The translations under genes were made by a program, and so were the position numbers. A stretch of DNA of 64,000 nt. Source: Lucifuga dentata (Eukaryota > Chordata > Actinopteri > Ophidiiformes > Bythitidae). The notes below the pieces were generated by a model. It was not told the origin of the DNA and ran no database searches. It saw only the letters and a program-made list of their open reading frames with translations. Shown in pieces: positions 61,817-64,000 of the stretch (within the stretch, counting starts at the first letter, position 1; the number at the start of each line of letters is the position of its first letter). Location of the stretch: NCBI GenBank assembly GCA_014773175.1, contig VXCM01000134.1, forward strand, positions 119,494 to 183,493, given 5' to 3'.

Positions 61817-62826
61817 GGAGAGGAAGAAAGTGAGGAGTGAGTTCAGAGACGCCTATGAAGAACTACAAATAAGAGACGTCAGACACTGACAGAAAGAAGA
61901 GTACAAATGTACATTTCTAAGAGAGAAAGTGGATTACTGTGTGTGTATGTGTGTTCTTCTCCCTCACCTTAGCTAAACCAGTCTTGATGTCGGTGATGAA
62001 GGTCCAGTCTTTGCCGGTCAAGCTGTGTGCCAGTTTGTACTTCCTGACAAAGGCTCTGTTCTCGGCGCTGGTGCTACCCTCCAGTCCTCGTGCACCCTGG
62101 GTAATGATGCCACGCACCATTTTTGGCATGCCAAGGTCCACCTAAAACACAAATACAACCTTTACCGTTATCTCCCATTGCTTCACGTCAGCCAATCACA
62201 AAGCACATTAACCAGCAACTGGCTCCAGCAACTTTAGCACTATGATTAATAAAAAATACTGGGGAATTTAATTTTTTTAAAAATCTATCAGATATATTGA
62301 TCACTAACACGTGTGAGACAAATCGAGTTTAAAACATAGATCAGATTTCATGCAGCTGAAGTTTACCAGCAGACTGAAACAGGTCTTAATTTTCGCATCA
62401 CAGTGTGTTTTATGAATCACTTCTCCGGAAATACGAAAGTAATGCCTCTTTCAATGCTTAAAGAGGCCGTAACAGGCGTTTATGAGGAAACATGGCTGGG
62501 TTATTTTGCCTTTAATGACAGGTTAAGTCTGTGGCACTGTGTTGTATGAATTACAAAGAGTCTCCAACATTTACTTTCTGAGAGAGTAAAATAAACCCCA
62601 ACTGTAGCATCAGAGGTCAGCAGTGCTGGAGAAAAAGCAGTAAGACCTACTTGTAGCCACTCCTCCCCAGCGATGGGCTGCGTCGGGTTTGGGAACCAGC
62701 CAGACCGACTGGCCACCAGCCTGGCTGCCCCCATGGAGCCATGGATGTCCCTCATGGAGGAGGCTGAGATTTGAGAATCGGGCAGCAGCCCAGACAACAT
62801 GCCTTGCAGCTCTGAACAGGGGGCAT
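27801..62826 (-). CDS. nrp2: Neuropilin-2, 3' half of gene (b2, linker, MAM, stalk, two alternative C-termini)
   Basis: Neuropilin-2 is a single-pass cell-surface co-receptor for class 3 semaphorins and VEGFs, working with plexins and VEGF receptors in axon guidance and vessel or lymphatic growth. The exons seen here encode the second coagulation-factor (F5/8C) domain, linker, MAM domain, stalk, transmembrane helix and cytoplasmic tail. Coding blocks run 62826-62651, 62141-61968, 60402-60258, 47922-47848, 47118-46954, 42245-41977, 41842-41746, 39543-39511, then either 34489-34101 or 28900-28838 plus 28126-27801. Each has AG acceptor and GT donor sites, and all phases agree. Either route gives about 507 residues, close to the same part of mammalian NRP2. 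Neuropilin-1 is less likely: the last exon reads CTCSYSGLSSRS, and the b-type exon EPTVDTV...QPIPAYWYYV is an NRP2 hallmark. Upstream exons lie outside the window. Which teleost paralogue (nrp2a or nrp2b gene) is undecided. Confidence 0.96.
28127..28837 (-). other. nrp2 intron before the a-type terminal exon
   Basis: The intron is 711 bp, with short CA tracts near 28350-28580. Nothing else was recognised. Confidence 0.8.
28838..28900 (-). CDS. nrp2: nrp2 stalk cassette exon (a-type branch)
   Basis: The exon is 63 nt, phase 1 on both sides, 20 codons: after a split Asp the peptide reads PRPIDFGKDTVFNHRPRING. The acceptor is ccttacag|ATCCC and the donor is GGAG|gtgagg. It occupies the place of the mammalian 17- to 22-residue insert that is included or skipped in NRP2a isoforms, but the sequence is basic and not acidic. 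Skipping it would keep the frame. The coding call rests on splice sites, phase and position, and transcript evidence is not available to me. Confidence 0.75.
28901..33099 (-). other. nrp2 intronic sequence between the two alternative 3' ends
   Basis: This region is A+T-rich and without a recognised gene or transposon copy. It holds a GGA-repeat run near 30980-31000, a poly-T run near 31795-31814, and a T/A homopolymer pair around an N at 32465. Confidence 0.6.
33100..34100 (-). other. nrp2: Presumptive 3' UTR of the NRP2b-type nrp2 transcript
   Basis: The b-type exon needs its own 3' end, since its stop codon lies 5.2 kb before the cassette exon. I see no coding sequence or repeat in the first kilobase after the stop. 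A minus-strand AATAAA lies at 33103-33108 within a T-rich plus-strand stretch. This is a candidate cleavage signal only. Confidence 0.3.
34101..34489 (-). CDS. nrp2: nrp2 alternative terminal exon: NRP2b-type transmembrane segment and tail
   Basis: The exon carries 389 coding nt to a TGA/TAA-type stop at 34103-34101, entered in phase 1 after a ctgccctccag acceptor. It opens GGAISGMEPTVDTVTVQPIP, then AYWYYVLVGGG and a hydrophobic helix (AILLLATVTVVMILCC) followed by basic HRYR. This is the b isoform of neuropilin-2: mammalian NRP2b has the same EPTVDTV, QPIPAYWYYV and EPTLTI...C-terminal Cys pattern. The tail here keeps LEPTLTIGLEKD and a final Cys, but its middle is longer and rich in Asn, Gln and His (for example NQQSHQNYYQNQNF). 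No SEA PDZ ligand is present. The exon lies between the shared exon and the a-type exons, as in other vertebrates. Confidence 0.95.
36312..36371. repeat. (CA)n microsatellite
   Basis: A pure run of thirty CA units within an nrp2 intron. Confidence 0.95.
37452..38012. mobile_element. Miniature element with CCGGTGTTGTGCCGAAATC ends
   Basis: The terminal repeats CCGGTGTTGTGCCGAAATC and GATTTCGGCACAACACCGG are perfect over 19 bp, followed by GCATCCC/GGGATGC on both sides. The interior holds two diverged direct repeats (about 37490-37640 and 37650-37805), each with GCATCCCCA-GTGTAAA, GAATGAAAT and a GATGCATTTTTCAGCA box. Confidence 0.82.
38051..38088. repeat. Short perfect hairpin
   Basis: The arms TCTCTGTGTTCATCAC and GTGATGAACACAGAGA flank a TAGT centre, just outside the right end of the 37452-38012 element. 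Confidence 0.8.
38896..39335. mobile_element. TTAA-flanked miniature element with AGGGGACATAT ends
   Basis: TTAA lies at 38892-38895 and 39336-39339. The ends AGGGGACATATTA and TAATATGTCCCCT are inverted repeats. It is 440 bp and non-coding. It shares the target site, but little else, with the AGGACCATACC family. Confidence 0.82.
39511..39543 (-). CDS. nrp2: nrp2 exon: start of juxtamembrane stalk, last shared exon
   Basis: This 33-nt exon has phase 1 on both sides and gives QPFPAFPPDMT plus a split residue. It corresponds to the mammalian segment EPISAFA at which NRP2 isoforms diverge. The acceptor is tttctag|AACC and the donor is GACTG|gtaagt. Its phase lets it join in frame to the b-type terminal exon (34489), to the cassette (28900), or directly to the a-type terminal exon (28126). 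The identification rests on position, phase and the Glu/Gln-Pro-Phe-X-Ala-Phe similarity. Confidence 0.85.
39544..41745 (-). other. nrp2 intron between MAM and stalk exons
   Basis: The intron is 2.2 kb, with a strongly purine-rich plus-strand stretch (about 40560-40900) and short GT tracts. No element with clear ends was seen. Confidence 0.8.
41746..41842 (-). CDS. nrp2: nrp2 exon: end of MAM domain
   Basis: The exon is 97 nt, entered in phase 0 and left in phase 1. The peptide is VVFEGFFEHTSRGHIRID, then NIHMSSSIELEECT. VFEG...G.I.IDNI ending in a Cys is the C-terminal MAM pattern, and in mammalian NRP2 the matching segment reads IVFEG...IAIDDI...ENC. The donor ACAC|gtaagt fits the consensus well. 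The acceptor AG is preceded by a pure TC microsatellite on the coding strand (the GA tract 41845-41906 on the plus strand), which therefore supplies the polypyrimidine tract. Confidence 0.94.
41845..41906. repeat. (GA)n microsatellite next to an nrp2 acceptor
   Basis: A GA run on the plus strand reads TC on the coding strand and ends at the CAG acceptor of the 41842-41746 exon. Confidence 0.95.
41977..42245 (-). CDS. nrp2: nrp2 exon: core of MAM domain
   Basis: The exon is 269 nt, entered in phase 1 and left in phase 0, 89 codons. The peptide includes NYLHLDAGP, RARLLSPEV, PLCLLFYYQLQGE, GSLRVLLRD, LLWTLKGDQGPHWREGR and ILPQSPKEYQ. The arrangement C-L-X-F-Y-Y followed by G-X-L-X-V, then GDQG-X-W-X-X-G is the standard MAM core, and G-D-Q-G-X-H-W-X-E-G-R is shared with neuropilins. 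The acceptor is cctgcag|ACTTC and the donor is CAG|gtcagt. It is noticeably G+C-richer than the surrounding introns. Confidence 0.95.
42905..43153. repeat. Two (GA)n microsatellites
   Basis: Pure GA at 42905-42951 and 43125-43153. Confidence 0.9.
44359..45031. mobile_element. TTAA-flanked inverted-repeat element in an nrp2 intron (copy 5)
   Basis: TTAA lies at 44355-44358 and 45032-45035, with ends AGGACCATACCACCC and GGCATGGTCCT. An N at 44623 separates two copies of a segment of about 64 bp (TTAAAATTTTTTGATAAACG onward), so the length is probably inflated by assembly. A CATA-type simple repeat follows at about 44690-44715. Confidence 0.85.
46606..46921 (+). mobile_element. 3' tail of a non-LTR retrotransposon (LINE)
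   Basis: The strand reads GAGGTATTCTGGGCATGTC, CAGACCCAGAATATGCCAG, TGGGAATGCCTGGG, CCCCCAGGAAGAGCTAG and CTGCTGCCTCTGCGACCGAA. These match the widely distributed fish LINE 3' end whose reading gives W-E-x-L-G-x-P-x-E-E-L and LLPxRP. It ends in a short GGATGGAT tail. A TA microsatellite (46759-46778) interrupts it. It is truncated on the 5' side, and the exact clade (Rex/RTE or L2-like) was not decided. Confidence 0.65.
46954..47118 (-). CDS. nrp2: nrp2 exon: start of MAM domain
   Basis: The exon is 165 nt, phase 1 on both sides, 54 codons plus split residues. The peptide contains CDFEQSLCGW, the classic MAM opening (Cys-X-Phe-Glu ... Leu-Cys-Gly/X-Trp), then VSWSLHTAG and SRLDLTLESD. MAM domains mediate neuropilin oligomerisation and transmembrane-helix geometry. 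The acceptor is cgtgtag|CCACCACT and the donor is GACA|gtgagt. A non-LTR retrotransposon remnant (46606-46921) ends only about 30 bp into the downstream intron. Confidence 0.92.
47119..47847 (-). other. nrp2 intron between linker and MAM exons
   Basis: The intron is 729 bp. It contains a GT microsatellite (47615-47658) and an A/G-rich stretch (about 47330-47460). Confidence 0.8.
47615..47658. repeat. (GT)n microsatellite
   Basis: A run of about 22 GT units, between the linker and MAM exons. Confidence 0.92.
47848..47922 (-). CDS. nrp2: nrp2 exon: Thr/Pro-rich linker between b2 and MAM
   Basis: This small exon has 75 nt with phase 1 on both sides, giving 25 residues. The peptide is Thr/Pro-rich (ETSTVPDTATPTLPRVEQ, then TTTAMRP), as expected for the poorly conserved, probably O-glycosylated linker between the b2 and MAM domains. 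The acceptor is ctgatag|AAACC and the donor is CCTG|gtaaac. The donor is followed at once in the coding direction by a (CA)n tract (the GT tract on the plus strand). The assignment rests on splice sites, phase and composition rather than a conserved motif, so it is slightly less certain. Because it is phase 1 on both sides, skipping it would keep the frame. Confidence 0.82.
48320..48893. mobile_element. TTAA-family inverted-repeat element, left end eroded (copy 6)
   Basis: The right end GTCGGTATGGTCCT is followed by TTAA (48894-48897). The left end lacks the AGGACC terminus and becomes recognisable at about ACGGCCATTTTGCATGTTTG. The internal body matches the other copies. Confidence 0.8.
49828..49862. 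repeat. (CA)n microsatellite
   Basis: A CA run of about 17 units. Another shorter CA run lies at about 49437-49465. Confidence 0.9.
50501..50631. repeat. Alternating CACG / CGCG / CA tract, doubled around an N
   Basis: CACGCACG units pass into CGCGCGCG and then CA repeats. The second half is repeated after the N at 50592, with ACGCACGCGCGCGCG in both. Confidence 0.88.
51363..51603. repeat. (CA)n and (CT)n microsatellites
   Basis: CA runs at 51363-51429, interrupted by an N at 51381, and a CT run at 51571-51603. Confidence 0.9.
52763..53345. mobile_element. TTAA-flanked inverted-repeat element (copy 7)
   Basis: TTAA lies at 52759-52762 and 53346-53349, with ends AGGACCATACCATCC and GGTGGTATGGTCCT. 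At 583 bp it is one of the most complete copies. Confidence 0.87.
53860..53914. repeat. (GA)n microsatellite
   Basis: A GA run with one GAAA interruption. Confidence 0.92.
56246..56720. mobile_element. TTAA-family inverted-repeat element, diverged (copy 8)
   Basis: TTAA lies at 56242-56245 on the left. The right end GGTATGGTCCT is followed by TTTA, suggesting a point change in the target duplication. The left terminus has AGAACC instead of AGGACC, and the interior is shortened. Confidence 0.78.
58203..58249. repeat. (CT)n / CTGTCT microsatellite
   Basis: CTGTCT units pass into a pure CT run. Confidence 0.9.
59199..59296. repeat. (CA)n tract doubled around an N
   Basis: The sequence AAGTTTGTATGT + CA run + TACATATAGTATACAG occurs twice, separated only by the N at 59249. 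Confidence 0.9.
59340..59632. mobile_element. hAT-like miniature element with 8-bp target duplication
   Basis: The ends CAGGGTCGGATTTGG and CCAGTCCGACCCTG are inverted repeats starting with CAGGG, typical of hAT elements. The flanks GTGTGTAT (59332-59339) and GTGTGTTT (59633-59640) match at 7 of 8 positions, the target-duplication size of hAT transposases. A G homopolymer with an N at 59397 lies inside. The right end plus flank is repeated after the N at 59656, probably by assembly. Confidence 0.85.
59755..59891. repeat. (CA)n tract doubled around an N
   Basis: TAACAAAA + CA run + TTTAAAATTGCAGATGTC occurs twice around the N at 59827. Confidence 0.9.
60258..60402 (-). CDS. nrp2: nrp2 exon: end of b2 (F5/8C) domain
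   Basis: The exon is 145 nt, entered in phase 0 and left in phase 1. The peptide reads IFEGNSHYDTPEVRRFDE, then QYIRVFPERWSPAGIGMRME and VLGCDLP. YIRVFPERWSPAGIGMR is a signature of the C-terminal strand of neuropilin discoidin domains, and the Cys in LGCD closes the domain disulfide. The acceptor is ctcttag|ATTTTT and the donor is CCTG|gtaagg. It is followed by a 12.3-kb intron. Confidence 0.95.
60403..61967 (-). other. nrp2 intron within the b2 domain
   Basis: The intron is about 1.6 kb. It contains a GA microsatellite (61754-61811) within a broader purine-rich stretch (about 61580-61830). No coding sequence was recognised. Confidence 0.85.
61754..61811. repeat. (GA)n microsatellite
   Basis: A pure GA run inside an nrp2 intron. 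Confidence 0.93.
61968..62141 (-). CDS. nrp2: nrp2 exon: middle of b2 (F5/8C) domain
   Basis: The exon is 174 nt, phase 0 on both sides, 58 codons. The peptide begins VDLGMPKMVRGIITQGARG, contains RAFVRKYKLAHSLTGKDW, and ends TGLAK, which is the discoidin core strand pattern of neuropilin b domains. The acceptor is ttttag|GTGGAC and the donor is AAG|gtgagg. Together with the preceding exon it gives the typical EEWLQ|VDLG junction of the family. Confidence 0.95.
62142..62650 (-). other. nrp2 intron between the first two b2 exons
   Basis: This is a 509-bp intron with consensus ends. I see no repeat or other feature. Confidence 0.85.
62651..62826 (-). CDS. nrp2: nrp2 exon: first part of b2 (F5/8C) domain
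   Basis: The exon has 176 nt, entered in phase 1 and left in phase 0, giving 58 codons plus a split Asp. The peptide starts DAPCSELQGMLSGLL, continues DSQISASS and SRSGWFP, and ends GEEWLQ, matching the opening of the second discoidin domain of neuropilin-2. The Cys in DAPC should pair with the Cys in LGCD at the end of the domain. The acceptor reads ctccccTGTCCAG followed by ATGCCC, and the donor is CAA|gtaggt. A (CT)n run on the coding strand lies just upstream of the acceptor and is interrupted by an N at 62846. Confidence 0.95.
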
Positions 62827-62846
62827 CTGGACAGGGGAGGGGGGAN

Positions 62847-62882
<36 letters not shown>

Positions 62883-64000
62883 ATTGACATTGAAATCAGC
62901 TTGTATAACTTATATGCTATTCATAAATGAGTATCACTTTTAGGTTAGAAACAGTTCATATTCATTTCTTTATCTGATGAACTGTGAAAACAACAACTGG
63001 TGTTACACTCTGCTGATCCGCTTGTTTCAAAATTTCCTCTTCCTGCAGTTGCAAAATTGATGAGAAACTTTAACCATCTACCAAAGGGGGGGTCGTCGTG
63101 GTGAACTGAGACAGAGAAATCCCAAATGGAAGCAGCAAATGAAAGCATGATGCAGATCAAAAGGCAAACACTGGCAAATGCGTTTTATTTTAACAAGCAT
63201 CAGAAATAAGATGAATAATGAGAAAGAAAAAAACAAGAGAACACAATTAGGATGTGTGAGTGAAGAGGAGGAAGAGGAGAAGTGGAGAGAAGAAGTAGAA
63301 GGAAGATAATGGGAGTAAGTAGGAGAAGGAAAAGACAAAGGAATGAAAGGTCAAACATTAGATTAATGTAGAGAAGAGAGGAGAAGGGCGAAATTGAAGG
63401 TAGAGAGAAGAGAAAGGAGGAAGTCAATAGAAGGGGAAGGAGAGACAGATGAGAGAAAAGGAGAGAGAGAGCAGATTGACGCTGAAGGGTGATGTGATTG
63501 ATGGTGACATTTTTCAGGTCTTCGTGGAGATGAATGTTTAAAGCTGTGACACCTAAATAATGAATCAGCAACAACAACAGCAGTTATGGATGTAGCTGCA
63601 GTGTAGCTTATGACAAACAAACGAGCTCTCTCAAATAGTCGCAATTAGGCATTCAAACTGTTTTTTTAGAAGAAAACTCTATTATTCTGTTGTTCGTTGC
63701 ATGATTCTTATTTTTGCATTGCATATATGATATCTATTCTAACAGCTGGAGCTCAATTTGCACCAAAAGAACCTTTTTCAAGAATTCGGGAACTTTTCCT
63801 TCATTTTGGATTAAGCAACCATGACTGATTTTAGTTCCCACTATAGTATTTTTGAGTTCCATTTTGAAATACTTGTGCTTGTTTTTGTATGCAAAACATA
63901 ATATCTTGCAGTATTTTTCAGAAATCAGAATTAGGCTGGTTTCACATGATAAGCAGTGAGCGGTTCGCTGAGCTGAGCGTGCCATGACTTATATTGGGAG
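62827..64000 (-). other. nrp2 intron, 3' part (continues beyond the window)
   Basis: This is non-coding sequence upstream of the first recognised nrp2 exon. It holds a GA tract (62847-62879) and a long purine-rich plus-strand stretch of GGAGAA-type units from about 63200 to 63480. I see no b1-domain exon in it. Confidence 0.7.
62847..62879. repeat. (GA)n microsatellite near an nrp2 acceptor
   Basis: GA on the plus strand, CT on the coding strand, about 20 bp upstream of the acceptor of the first b2 exon. An N precedes it at 62846. Confidence 0.92.

Noticed and set aside
1..64000. tRNA, rRNA or microRNA genes
   Set aside because: I looked for clover-leaf or box A/B-like sequence and for conserved hairpins and saw none I could support by eye. 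A covariance-model scan would be decisive.

Overview
The window is vertebrate nuclear DNA, most probably from a teleost fish. The evidence is large introns, dense CA/GT and GA/CT microsatellites, several families of short non-autonomous DNA transposons with long terminal inverted repeats, and a split gene of clear vertebrate type. Nothing prokaryotic is present: I see no operon, CRISPR array or phage gene. I recognise one protein-coding gene.

That gene is the 3' half of neuropilin-2 (nrp2) on the minus strand, positions 62826 down to 27801. Eleven coding exons could be placed by reading splice sites and phase. Three exons (62826-60258) make the second F5/8 type C (b2) domain. One exon (47922-47848) makes a Thr/Pro-rich linker. 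Three exons (47118-46954, 42245-41977, 41842-41746) make the MAM domain. A 33-nt exon (39543-39511) begins the juxtamembrane stalk. The gene then forks. One branch is a single terminal exon (34489-34101) encoding the NRP2b-type transmembrane segment and tail. The other is a 20-codon stalk cassette (28900-28838) plus a terminal exon (28126-27801) encoding the NRP2a-type transmembrane segment and a tail ending in the PDZ ligand Ser-Glu-Ala. All junctions from the linker onward are phase 1, except the phase 0 junction inside the MAM domain, so every alternative join stays in frame. The signal peptide, CUB domains and b1 domain must lie beyond position 64000. Teleosts carry two nrp2 co-orthologues, and I cannot tell which one this is.

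Positions 1 to about 23900 lie downstream of the gene and hold no recognisable gene, only mobile-element copies and simple repeats. About 23950-27800 is the presumptive 3' UTR of the NRP2a-type transcript. The introns hold most of the other elements. They include: eight copies plus one palindromic miniature of a TTAA-flanked element; four copies or fragments of an element with ends reading like CTCGAGTATAAGCCGACC; a TA-flanked element nested inside a larger element; a hAT-like element with a near-perfect 8-bp target duplication; four other inverted-repeat elements; and one non-LTR retrotransposon tail.

Nineteen single N bases occur. Many sit exactly between two copies of the same 40-70 bp sequence, which looks like unmerged contig ends rather than biology. 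The most interesting observations are the two alternative nrp2 C-termini with an Asn/Gln/His-rich expansion in the b-type tail, microsatellites serving as polypyrimidine tracts for two nrp2 exons, a roughly 250-bp near-perfect palindrome, and an unusual 1.2-kb member of the TTAA family. I found no evidence of a wholly new biological system.
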